DNA of 64,000 bases from Oscheius sp. JU75 (Eukaryota; Nematoda; Chromadorea; Rhabditida; Rhabditidae): positions 5,394,001-5,458,000 of the forward strand of contig JASJZC010000004.1 of assembly GCA_037178855.1 (NCBI GenBank). The letters are read 5' to 3'. Below, one piece after another: positions 45,637-57,181 of this stretch. Each line of letters opens with the position of its first letter. Within the stretch, counting starts at the first letter, position 1. The translations under genes and the position numbers were made by a program. The notes beneath the pieces are model-generated. The model was not told the DNA's origin and did not search any database. It saw nothing but the letters and a program-made list of their open reading frames with translations.

Positions 45637-45885
45637 AGTTCCGCGACATGAACCAGTGACTCTTAGATTCTAAACGGATGCGTTACCAATTCACTATGAT
45701 AGCGAAAATTTGGCAACTTCTAGTGTGCTCTAGGTGTCTGTGGAAGCTTCAAAATGTGCGAAGTGTCTTCAAATGATTTGCCATTTTTTGCACAGAAGAA
45801 TTTTCTAACTTTTTGATGCTTTGCAAAGATGTAGAGCAGATTGAGTGCTACAACTTTGCTGAAGATCAGATAACTGCAAAGTGAG
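45637..45885 (-). repeat. tRNA-like sequence plus complete body
   Basis: The tRNA-like part is at 45637-45705. The body at 45815-45870 reads atgctttgcaaagatgtaga, then gcagattgag and tgctacaactttgctgaaga. The two body halves are near-complementary, so the body can form a hairpin. Confidence 0.55.
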
Positions 45886-48314
45886 TTCTTAAAGGCGAAA
45901 ATGAGTTGGAAAGATGGAATCAGATCGTGCAAGCTCAAAGAGTTGAGCCACTTTTAATGCGAAAAAGCTGCTAGAAAATGACCAAAATGTGCCGAAAAGT
46001 GCTATACCAGCGTGTTCGAAATAGCTGCGCACTGATCGGTTCTTAGATTTACGCGCGCCTAGAGACAGTTCAAAGAAAGTCCCACCTCCTACGACCCCGT
46101 CTTGCTAATTACTATTTTCCCAAACCTCCCTTTACTGAAAGGTAATGAGACTCTCGTCGTAATCAATGCCGGCGAGGCTGTGAAGTTCTGACACCGAAAG
46201 ACAAATAAAGTCAAGTTTAACGGGGTAGTAAACAGTCCCGGATGGGCATAGTAAATCAAATGTTCCAGAACTCCGCTTGAATCTGTTAGAGTACGGGAAG
46301 AGATTTTGGAGCTTGAAAGAGACTTCTAACCCCCTATTTGGTCCGAATCGAATAAATATGGCCCACCTATAAATGGCCCCCTCTCAGTAGGCTGTAAAGT
46401 CAGACCTCTCACTCTACGAGTCCCGCATAGCTCTGGCTAGCTCCGGTCTTTCTGCTTCTAAGTTCCCACAGACTTCTGTTTCCGAAAGTTTTCTCTGTTT
46501 AGCCGGTACACAAGTTTTTAAACAACATTGCAATCCTGCTCTGAATGACCCATATAGGTACAGAGAGTTCAGCATAGAGAGTACAAGAGGACAAAGATCC
46601 TGTCCCAAAAGCTCTGAACAGTATGAACTCATTGAATTTAGCCAGGACAGCTAGACTATCCCCAATAGACCGGGAAGATACCAAGCATGTTAGAATTCAA
46701 GCTTAAACTTTCAAATTGTGAGCCCTAAACTCCTAAACATGGTGGAATCTCTAGGATTACAACGGGTGGATCCTCACTCCTAATCAGAGTGGTAAACACT
46801 ACAGGTCAAGTTGTACCTTTAATTACGAGCCATCGCGATAGCTAAAACTTACCCCAAAAGGGAGCCCGCCAATTACTGCTCACACCTGTCTCCAAAGTTA
46901 CAGATGCCGCCTCGGCGATAATCGAGTCGTTTAAACTCACAGACACGTCTCCCACCCTCATTGGACATTTTTCAACCTGCCACATGTCTTGACAGCTTAA
47001 TGGGGCTGCGCGAAAGACTGAACTCTTTCTCGCTGGGTGTCCTCTTCAAACTACAGGATCAGATAAAGTACTACGGTAGAACAACGGGTGGAAAGAACGG
47101 GGAGAGGCAGAGATGGCAGGCGGGGTGATAAGTGTAAGAGTCAGGGACACGGGCCAAGAGAAGAACTGGGCCAAGCGTGGATTACGGTAGATGAGAAGAG
47201 ACGAGGGGGTAGATCAATGAGGAAGAGGCGACTCTGTCTCTCTGTCTCTCTGTTTCTCTGTCCCTCTGTTTCTCTGATTCTCTCTAAAGTGCCCATTCGA
47301 TAATGTCTCGGATTTCACGATAGTGATTCGAAAGCAAAATTGCGTTAAAACAGCTGGATGCAAAAAGACGCTAGGACTCACGGATCGAGTTTCAGGAACA
47401 GTCAAGGGCTGGGTATTACAAGAAGAATAGTACAGTCTCGAACGTGGGTTCGAGAGCCTCTATTGATAAGGACAGTCTGAGGACAGAGAGACTGTGAAAG
47501 AGACCTCCGCCGCGCGCATTGCCCTTTTTGCAAGAACACAACCCTTTTCTTCGACCGGCACCAGGGCGTGGGAAGCGGGCCTGCTTTGTGTTCCGGAGGA
47601 TTTTGAGTTCAATCGTAAAAGAGTCTACAAGCGACAATTTATTATCAGAGAGGCCTATAATAATATTAGCTCAGAAAGAGCAATTCACCGGGCCCGAACG
47701 ACCGAGATAGCACGTGGAAAATGGGCTACGGTAGCAGGGAAAGGGCATTTTCGGGATTCTTTGGGATGTATGGGAAGGCTCAGCCGTACTGTCTCATCTC
47801 TGAAAGCGTTGATTGAATCCGTCAAATAACGCTGCAAAAAATGGGAACTTCTGAGCTGTCTTTCAGACCGAAGAAGCCATTTTAAGATTTTAAGATTGTC
47901 CGGTGTTCTGCAAATTTATAGTATTTTATCTCCTCTACAACTTTGCATATCATCAGATGTTTCAAAAATGAGTTCAGCGTACTCTAGTTTGAGTTAGAAG
48001 ATGGTCATATAGGGCTAGATTCAGGCTTTTGGAAAGAGGAAGGGAACCAGTGTAAAAGAGAAAGGTGGGAGCAAAAAGAGGCATACAATCTGAGGAATGC
48101 CGAAAAGTGAAACAATGACTCTTGAATATCTCGCCCTCCGGACGGAAGAAGAGGCGTTGGACGAGCTCCGTCTTCCTGATAGCGGCACCAAGCAAAGGGA
48201 GCCAGTAGCTGTAAATTATCCTTCTTCTCCTGCAAACAGAACATATTTATGACGGGACATTGATTAAGAGGGAGGCAGAAATGCTAATAGGAGACTAAAC
48301 AAAAAGCAATTCCG

Positions 48315-48445
48315 GGACTGGATTCGAACCAGGAACTCTCAGATCATGATAGCAAGTCGCGCGAAAGTTTGTATTGTTCATATCCTGAACTGATTTTGTT
48401 TCAGTGTTTCAGACGATCTTCAGTTTCTACAAAAGTTCTACGAAA
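48315..48445 (-). repeat. tRNA-like fragment
   Basis: The minus-strand B-box-like GGTTCGAATCC is intact; the A-box side is weak. To the right, agtttctacaaaagttctac resembles the body. Confidence 0.4.
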
Positions 48446-51400
48446 CCCACTTCCTTTTTTCTACAGTACGCATTCCAGTGCAAAAGCATCAAAGCGTTCC
48501 GCCGAGTCGTATATTTTTTGTCCCCCTGGACAAGAGGAACTCTCAGTTTCGATAAGAGAAGTTGCGTCAGGAGATACGGATTCTCCTGGACAGGTTTCCT
48601 GTTTACACAACACAATTGGATTATGGCGCCTACTGTAGCCGATGCGGCTCTTTTTGGTCGTAGGTGTGAACTTTGCCAAAGGGATTAGATCATGTCAAGA
48701 GTTCTGAGCATGATAGATAACGAGGGGAGCGGACCCGGAGCCAGCTCTGTGTTCGGCTAGTTCAAAGGAAAACTGATAGCAGAAAACATGGGGGCTTATC
48801 GCGCCTCTCTACCAGAAAGCGAGAGACGAGCAGAGCCAATTTGGACGCCATAAAGAGGTGAGGGGCTCTTAGTTTGATAGATTTCGAAGATTGGATTCGG
48901 GAGGAGTTCTCGGAGGTTCTAGGTCTCAAAGAGGACGATTCGCCGGATATTGCAATAAAACTCAAAAAAGGGACCGGATTCTCTGCAAATTCTCAAACAT
49001 TTTATTGGAGCACTTCGAAATGACTCCTCAACAAGTCAAGCTAGAGATTTAATGTCGCTCATTGCCATTTTTTTTTTTTTGGAAAGCTAGCAACTTTGTG
49101 GAACTTTTACTATCCTCTTAGATCACTTTGTTCCTGTCAGCCTTCTATCCTCTATCCTTCCGTCCTAATCGATCGCTCTCTGTCAGCTATGTACTGCCTT
49201 GTCAAAAGTTCTCCTTGTGTTCGGCAAGGGATCTGTCAACAAAAGTTCCGTTGCACAGCAATAGAGAGATAGCTCAGAACTACCACATTGACGGACAACG
49301 AGAACCTGATGAATCTGCTCCTCGCCCCAGACACAAACTTTTCAAATCCCGTCTACCGTAGCCTTTTGCAGTCATATTCACATGCCTATCAAGCGAGCGA
49401 AACTTGACATAAAGTGCGCATCTTCGGGAGAAGGCTATACCGAATAGACAGGCTTGAAAGGACAGACACTCTTCCGGCCGCCCTTTGGCAACTCGGTCAA
49501 ATGGTGGGAACTAGTGAGTCAAGAACGACGGCGGCCGCTAAGGCGCATGACTCTTAAAAAGAGGCTGTGAGAAGAGGCAAATTACTGCAAGAAGTTCTCT
49601 GGAACTCCTTGGGGGAAACAATAGGTAGGGGTTACGGTAATTGAAGAGACATAAACATGGTCGGCGAGTCTGTTCGGAGGTTGTAAAGATGACATCTCTG
49701 ACAGGCGCCGCGCGACTACTGTGTCCTTCTCACTTTGACGACTCCATCCACTCTCCGTCAGATTTGGAGAGAGTTAGAATAGACAGCATATAGACAAAAC
49801 ACAATAAAATTTAAAATTATTGCTCTCCTCAAGGGGTGAGCTTTCCAAAATTTATCGAACCACTGCTTTCACAGGGTTGGAGCTTCGAGACTAACCTCAA
49901 AAAATCCTAAGTTGGATACCGTTTAAGCCAAGCCACTGGAAGCCATGAATCACGCGCGTCAAGACAGTACGGGGGAGACTTGGGGCGCAACAACTGTTAA
50001 TAGTACATTCTGGGGAAAGACTTGGGCATTTTTTATCCCCGACTAAATACAAGTTTTTTTTCTCACGGGTCTCCCTGGCGGTAATCCTGTATGTTGTCGG
50101 CTCTGCTTGTGTTCCTAAAATTTACGATAGTCCGGTCGGAGCTGACGGGAGGTGACGGATTGCGCTCTACTGCCGGATTAGCCCGACAATAGAGATCGCG
50201 CGCTGTGGAGTAAGAGAGGGAGCAGGTAAAAAAATGGCAAATACTGACACTGTCTCTCTGCCTCTCTCGCTTTCTTCTTTCTTAGTCTGCCTCTCTGTCT
50301 CTTTGTCTCTCTGTTCCTTATAAGGTGTGAAATGTCCTCATCTACTCTTAGCGGCCTTCTACAGATCCCTGACAAGTAAATGGCTGCTATCGCCTTTGAC
50401 GGCGGCGCAATGATGGATTAGCCTTGTCGACCCGCACCTAAGTGACAAAACAACGTGTGTCTCTGTATTTAAAAGGGGGCTCCGGCTTCTTTACAGCCAT
50501 CTAATTTCAATTCACCGCAATTAGTCCTCTGGCTCTTGTAATTAGTTCAAGACTGGCAGCTGTCGCCGGCTACGGTAGCCCAGCACGTGTTTCTGTCATA
50601 AACTGGAGCCGACTGAAAGGCCGCCGCGCATACTAAAAGTTTCGCCACAACATGTGGAACAAGATGTCGAAGAGGGAATGGGACAGCGTGCACAATTGAT
50701 GAGGGGACCATTAGTGCCACTTCTACTAATTGCCAGGAGATTTACAGGGAGGCTTTCATTCAGAGGCAAAACGGTTTCCAAAAGAAAGGCTTGGACAGTG
50801 CTGGAAGGTTGGTGATTTGTGATCAGCCACATGATCAAGATTCAAGCAGAAGGTTTGATATCGATTGATGAAAGAAAGATGTCTAGCAGCTCTCATAGTA
50901 GGATCAATTGAATCATCCAAAAAAGCTGAATGTGCAGGAAAGTGTCTCGAAAAAAAAGGAATCTAGCTCATCTGATTATCTTTCGTTTATAAGCCGGGAG
51001 CTTCTAGACTGATCCGGGAACTTCTAGACTAACAAGACTGGGTCGAAGTTTGAACTTATTTCAGTAGTTGTTAACGAAAATACTGTAAGCCAACGAACGA
51101 CTGTACCAATCAATAAATTGGAAAAGATTCTAGTTTTGTTCAATACAATGAAAGCCGAAAGAGCATCGTACCTCACTCATAGCTTTCCCCACTTCCATAG
51201 TCACTCTACCAAGTTTGGAACGTTAAAAAGGGCGCGCTACTGTTGACGGTAAGTTGGTTGATTAGCCCAGTTCCGATTTCAGTTGGATCACTCTGAGATT
51301 TAAAATTAGGCCCAAAGATCGAAGCGAAAGACTATAATACCTCGCAAGCCCTTCAAGAAAGAATATCCGAGACTTTAACGCGCCTCTATCAAAACTTATA

Positions 51401-52567
51401 CTACAGCCATAATCGTGAACCGTGAGTGTGAATTTGCGTAGCTTTTCCAATAAAACTCACAAGCCTCACCGCTCTTCCAACTTTTTCATCTCCCTGTCAG
51501 GTCATAAAGCATCCATAAGTGTGGCACAGGCTGTCAGCGTTCATTAATTGACTCGAGTACCTCGTTCTCCTTCGATTTATGCGGGAAACCAGACTCTGGA
51601 GCTCCTGGAGGAGATCCTACTGATCAACGGAGGGACTACACTTTATGATCCGGCGGTCTGTTGTTTGATCGAAGGCGCACCTCCTCCCGTTTTATGGTTT
51701 CTCTCCAGGTTCAATGTCATTGACTCCTCTCAGGCCCCGACAGGAAGCCATATTCATATGTCTATACTTTACGAGTGTGCAATTTTCACGTTTTGAAAGA
51801 GGAAAAAAGCCTCACGATAGCCATTACAGTATAGAGGAACTGTGCGAACCCGGCCCATAAAAGGCTACGGTATCGCGGGAACCAGTCTCGTGGGTTTTTC
51901 TCTTCGACAGCCAAAAATGGAACAGAAGGAGGAAGTGGATTGTTTGAAGACATTGAGGGAACCGAGAAAGTACGGGAGAGGACAAAAGAAGAGGAGAAAA
52001 GTCGGAGCACGATCGCGCACGAGTGAAAGGGTTGTTGCGAGAGTCGTCTGCCTTCCTTTGACGATCCTATAAAACGAAGAGAGGAGAGCGGAATCTCCAG
52101 GCAAACTATCGGCATGGTCATTAGAGCCCTGAAGCTGGTACTCTTAACCCGCATTTAAGAGTCATTTCGGGCCAATCGATTATATCTTATCTGGTTTCTG
52201 ACAGCGAAGTGGTTCACTATAGACTACTCCAAGAAACAGAAAACTGCTGTGAGAGAGTTCAGCCAAAGTAGTCACTCTCCGACCAAGTTAGGGTCAAGAT
52301 AACCTACTGAAAGCTATCATTTCATTATCACTCACAGCGTTCTTTAAGCACGACAGTACACCCACCGCATCGGAAGAGAGTTCTCCATGAGCCTCCCTTC
52401 GGGAACGTGGCACCCACGGATATTCTCGACCCTTTCTTTAGACAAGGACCAGAGGGAACGTGAAGCGTGTGCAAGATCCTTCGTAGCCTGAGAGGACAAG
52501 AGAACTGCACAGTCAAGGGACGAGATGTTCCATGGGATCTGGTGAGAGGTTGGAGAGCAAGACAGCG

Positions 52568-52826
52568 AACAGTTTGAACACAAAGACAAGACAATAGTCT
52601 ATCTCACCCCGTCCCATTTATCTCACAGATTCAGAGTGAGAGTCGGGAGCTGGCCCTTCCAACAGCACCAGATGGTCGAGCGAGTCCAAATGCCCAGTCG
52701 TTCAACTTGTCGAATGCGTGGAGCGATAGTCTTCCAAGAGTCTGCTCGTCGAATCCGACAGACCGATGACGAAACGGGTGTCCTGCCAGAGATGGTCGCC
52801 CCTGCTAGTCCAAAGCGGAGGGACAA
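52568..52826 (-). pseudogene. Inverted, internally deleted copy of the 235-residue gene
   Basis: Read on the minus strand, 52822 to about 52640 matches 38630-38812 closely (shared stretches such as ctctggcaggacac and tgacggattcgacgag-like runs). It then jumps directly to sequence matching the 3' flank 39335-39400 (gaatctgtgagata...ctattgtcttgtctttgtgt). About 520 bp of the source is missing between them. Frame and start are not preserved. It is a dead fragment duplicated in inverted orientation. Confidence 0.65.
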
Positions 52827-53310
52827 ACTCTGGACAATTGCGATACCTTTGGAACAGGGAGTTGCTCTACTGTGACGTCACTCGGATCCATGGCAGTATG
52901 GCCTCCTCTCTTATGGATGTCTGACCATACACTCGATTTGCGCTGGGACATTCTTACACCATGTATTTCTTTTTGAAAAGAGAAGATGAGATGCTAGCAT
53001 CAGATATTGGCAGTGTCTTTTTGAACAGGGATTCCTATCACCGCCGAAGTTTTTTCCCTGGCCGGATGAATGCAGACAACGGAGCAGACGAAACACCTGC
53101 TCAGACTGAAAATCAGGCCCTGAATGCAGGTCCTTCAAATAATTGGCTTTTCGAAGAATACTCTTTCAAAAGACCTGGATGAGACGAGAATTCATTTCTA
53201 TCCCATTCGACCATTCGACTGGTCCCGTTTAAGCCAAATTGGAGTGTTCTCGAAGAACATGCTCTCGACGATCATGCCAGCAAAATAGACTATCAACCAG
53301 CCGTCTACGA

Positions 53311-53482
53311 CGGCTTCGCCGCCCCTTGGTATTGACTTAGCATTTACAACAGGCGGCTTCGCCGCTTCTCCAAGTTCCCAAGTTTCCCCCCAAAGCTGAC
53401 TTGTCAACTTAGTTCTTGACATGCCATGACTTGCCAGCTTTTTTCTCGTGGTGACGCACGGACGGACGGACGGACGGACACC
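53311..53482. repeat. Two UUCG-type hairpins and a (GACG)n tract
   Basis: ggcttcgccgcc at about 53312 and gcggcttcgccgc at about 53353 can each form a short GC stem around TTCG. About 100 bp on, ggacggacggacggacggac (53459-53480) is a five-unit tetranucleotide repeat. No gene overlaps. Confidence 0.55.
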
Positions 53483-53896
53483 ATTTCACTTTGGTAGTAG
53501 AGAGATAGAGCCACTTTTTTTCGGCTACCACAGCTGAAGTGTTGTTCCATGATCTCGACACAGACATATCTCTCCCCATTGTTCTGCCATCTCATCTCTC
53601 TCAAACAGCCTAAATGTTGCACTCTGTCAATACGCTCCGACCACTCTCTCCCGTCTGCCTGTTCACGAAGTGCATTCCTCTTGCAGGAGCAAAGTTGTCG
53701 TATTTACTTTATACCCAGTGGTCTAGTTGTTTTTGGGTGTCTACCTGAAGGACTTGTGGTTCCATACTAGGGACCCTCGGTACCTAGTGCGGTGAAATGA
53801 CAAAATAATTCTACTGTTGCTCAAAAGACCCCTCCTATACTCCCTATCTAAGAAGGTCAGTCAATGAAGTAACAACGTTGTGCCAAACTCTATTTT

Positions 53897-54220
53897 TCAT
53901 TCATTTGGAGTTTGAGTTGACGGCACATCCATCGGCTGGACAGGAGTAGTACAGTTAGGGACAGCCAGCTTCTTCTCCCTCTGAGCGTGTTCATCCTCCT
54001 CCTTCTGACTGTTCTTCTCCTTCAGATTATTCAGCTTCAGAGAATGACCACTCGTCCGATGACGACCAGTTGCGGTAGAAGAGCAGCTCTTGCTACTGAC
54101 GGGGGCTCTGGCAGTGACGGTGATGTCGGTAGCTGGTACAAGTTGTCCTCCAGAAGACGGCTTCAGATAGTAGACGATGGCGGCAGTCAAGATGGCCAGC
54201 AGGATGTAGACAAGGACCAT
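53897..54220 (-). CDS. Small N-terminally anchored membrane protein
   Basis: Single-exon frame of 107 residues. Residues 1-20 (MVLVYILLAILTAAIVYYLK) form a signal anchor or uncleaved signal. The rest is hydrophilic, Ser/Thr-rich then charged (KEKNSQKEEDEHAQREKKLA), ending VPSTQTPNE. No domain is recognised. The hydrophobic start and sustained open frame favour a real gene, though an intron or an upstream exon cannot be excluded. The nearest confident gene is G-gamma, 1.4 kb to the right on the other strand. Confidence 0.5.
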   Translation of the reverse strand: MVLVYILLAILTAAIVYYLKPSSGGQLVPATDITVTARAPVSSKSCSSTATGRHRTSGHSLKLNNLKEKNSQKEEDEHAQREKKLAVPNCTTPVQPMDVPSTQTPNE

Positions 54221-54399
54221 CCTTCTCCCAGAGCGATTCGATGTCCAAATGGCCTTGGCTTCACTCTCGACGAGTCACGGTACTTCGTAAACCTCTTAGA
54301 TCTGACATGTTTTGACATGTTACGTTAAGCTGATAGCAGCAGATCGAGAAGAAACCTATAAAAGAGAAAAGTTTGAAAGTTCCCGCAATCTAATTTTGT

Positions 54400-54860
54400 C
54401 AGATCTTGATGAGAAAATTCTGACAAGACTTGGCAAGTCAAGCGAGATTAGAGACCAGTTCGTTGCTCTCTCTGGAAGGTTGTCTTCTCTTCTGCTCTAC
54501 CAAGGTCACGTTGCTTTTCTCTTCAAGTACCCGAACAATTCTTTTGTACTGACTCTCTCACTCCTATCATATCGTTTCAAGACTAGGCGAGTTTCGAGCA
54601 ACCCAGATCCGAACAGTCAGTTTTCAGACCTGAGTTCGAGCTTTTGAAAAACGGGTAGCGGAGATTGAAGGTGGTGTCTTGAGATGGGAGAATCGGGGTT
54701 GGGGAGTTTTAAAACAGACTGATAGGCTAATATCAGGACAGCTTTGTTCCTGTCTCTCTATCTATACATGTTTGTGTCAGTAGTATACCACAACTGTCTG
54801 TCTCTATGTTTGTATCTGTATTCTACCATGCCTGCCCCTGTCTCTCATTCACACTAACCA
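54400..54860. repeat. Second copy of the foldback-associated repeat
   Basis: 54405-54506 is an inverted match to 38194-38088 and 54575-54625 to 38030-37965. At 54737-54795 it shares the loop sequence (tttgttcctgtctctctatc) with 37733-37790. It is rearranged and lacks the long inner arms. Confidence 0.6.
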
Positions 54861-55194
54861 ACGACCGGTGTTTGAAATCCAGGCTGGTACTACCGCTACA
54901 GCTTAACCATCACAGGTTAGTTTTTTCTTCTTTTCGTTCTACTGTTGCGTTTGTTTCAGAATCTGGGCTCTTGCGAACTGAAAAGGCTCCGATTGTGGAT
55001 CAGCCATTGTGGATCACTGAGACATTTCTTTTCGTAGTCGGCATTTTTTTTCGAACATTCTCTGGTTCTCGATCTTTGGAACACTAAGTCGAAAGGAGAA
55101 GTTGTTCTACTGTACTGTCGCTCGCGTTCTGTTCCATTGTGGTCCCTTGTCTCTTCTGGAGTACGGCCTTTACTCAAGAAGAATCATACAGAGA

Positions 55195-55267
55195 GGCAGC
55201 GAGACAGATAGACAGAGACACCGAGAAATAGAGAAACAGAGAGACAGACAGACACACACACAGAGAA
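55195..55267. repeat. GACA/CAGA low-complexity tract
   Basis: Plus-strand gagacagatagacagagaca and similar units, the same class as the tracts at 37030-37160 and 28340-29020. Confidence 0.6.
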
Positions 55268-55625
55268 ACAACCAGCTCTAGCTGTCCCTTTATGTATCAT
55301 TTTCTCTCGACTCCTCTACCTAAAAAGTGAATCTTCAGCTGTCTGGAAAGATATTTTCTGGCACTCAGTTTGATGAGGAGGAGCCTCTCTATCAATCTCT
55401 ACAAGGCTCCATAACTTGGCTCTCCAATTTCCGTCTGTCAAAGACTTTTTACATTTCCCTACTCCTAACCACAATTCACTCTTCTCGACCTATTGGCTCC
55501 ATTATCCCGTTTCGTTCAAGTGAGACGTGCTAGCAAATAACTGGGTTCGGTGTGGTTTGACGAGGTAACCATCATATTTACTGGGTTGGGGGAACCAATT
55601 TGAGTATCTGTTTTTCGGGAGAGAC

Positions 55626-56118
55626 ATGAGCGACGAACGTCCACCTATTCACCGTTATCCCCTGGAGCTGAAGAAGCACATGCCGGCAGAGTCGGAGAAG
55701 CAAATGCTGGAGAAGACTATCGGGCAGCTGAAGCAGGAGACTACTCTCAGAAGAGAGAAAGTGTCGGACAGTGCTAAGGAGTGAGTTTATACATTTTTAC
55801 AAGAGACAACTACAAGCTCTAGCTCTGAAAAAGTTCGATAATACAACTTTTATAGGAAAGGGAATATCGTCAAAAGGTATTAGAATTTCCCGCTTCAGAT
55901 CAGGGCGCTAGAGTTTACAGCCCCGTTTTGATGACAGAACCGTGATCTTTTTCAGACCATCAAAGACTTGCGACTTGCTTGTTCGCTCCGTAATGGATTA
56001 CGAACTTTTCAGCCTGTTCGACTTCTGTGCTGCTCATCAATCATCGGATCCACTGTTTGCTAGAGTTCCGAAATTCAAGGATCCTTTCGTTAGAAAGCCG
56101 TTATGTGAAACCCTTTGA
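55626..56118 (+). CDS. G-protein gamma subunit
   Basis: Small prenylated partner of G-beta at the plasma membrane. Exons 55626-55780 and 56013-56118 give 86 residues with matching phase (GTGAGT donor, TTTTCAG acceptor). A coiled-coil-prone helix (KQMLEKTIGQLKQETTLRRE) is followed by VSDSAKDLFDFCAAHQSSDP, then FKDPF and a C-terminal CETL. These match the family pattern: N-terminal coiled coil, 'SxAxxDLxxFC', 'DPLxxxVPxxxNPF' and a CaaX box. CaaX ending in Leu predicts geranylgeranylation. It is slightly longer than the usual 65-75 residues because of an N-terminal extension rich in Pro, Glu and Lys. The paralogue is not resolved. Confidence 0.88.
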
Positions 56119-57181
56119 ACCCTATGTATTGATTGCCACCTTTTCCAACACAAGATGTTTGAGTAATTGCCGGTTTGTTATCCTACGCTTTGAACTCTTT
56201 TAAGATTCAAAAACAGCTCTATTTGGATAACTCTGGGCATTTTTTAACCAATAAATCCTCCGCATTTTCTCAAGAACCACAATAGGAGTAAAAACAGAAA
56301 ACAAGAGATTTTGGCTGTACACCAATATGCAGTTCCTGCAAAATGCGTTCTGCGCAGTTCAAATTGTGCTCTCTTTTTCCATAGTCTGAACTTTACCATT
56401 TTTCAATAAATACATTTTAGCCATTTTCTATGTGTTCGTCCTATTTTCAAATGTTACAGGTGATTCGAATGATTGGAAAAGTTGCTATACCCGAAAAGAA
56501 GTTATGGTCATTTTCACAAAATCCTTCATACTGTTCCTTTTGACTTCAAAAAAGGTAAATGTGGTTTGCCGCGTGTCCAGCCATCACACAAAATCTCAGC
56601 TGATTCCTTTGGTGATTGCTGAGATCGACAGCTTTTACCATTTTTGGCGTTGTTCCGAGGCGGGATTGGAACAATCGCACCTGAAGAAAAACGCTTGTAC
56701 TCGCCTCCACCCAATCCTGCTACCGTCTGAATATGATCAACTACAAACATAAACTTTTATTCTTAATTCAAGTGAGGTTTGGAGCTTTGAAAGTCAATTT
56801 ATACGGATTATGTCCGAGGTGGATTATTTGGTAGGCACCCCCTCGAGACTGCGGTGCATCCAAAAAGCGGCGAGCTTTTATGAATCAACCTATCTCTGTT
56901 TGCCTATTGCTGATAGCAAGTCGCATTTTCTTTCTTACCTCTGATTAGGCCAGTATTTTATTTTTTGCCTCTCACAGCGTGTTACGCCCATGCAAAAGGC
57001 GTCGCTAGTTTTTCTTGCGCCATATTCCTATTTCGAAGGCGGAAGCCAAAAAGCTCTCACAGAACTTTGTTGTTTTCGTATCTTTTCTATGTTTTAGTAA
57101 CCTCAGTTATTTTCAGCAAAGTTCTATAATGTCTAACAATGCCCATCTATAATATATGATGGTGCTATCGTAAGTGCTCTT
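56119..57181. other. Intergenic, no gene assigned
   Basis: AT-rich; contains the G-gamma 3' UTR. Open frames of up to ~100 codons lack splice support or recognisable sequence. Confidence 0.35.

Larger units (their letters stand above)
43544..52567. other. Gene-poor flank upstream of Abd-B
   Basis: About 9 kb with no exon I can defend. It contains several tRNA-like and 'tttgcaaag' repeats, short CT/GA-rich runs (about 47235-47285 and 50240-50320), and scattered TTTTATGRY motifs of the kind posterior Hox and Cdx proteins bind (for example 43673 and 45214). A regulatory role for Abd-B is inferred from position only. Confidence 0.4.
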
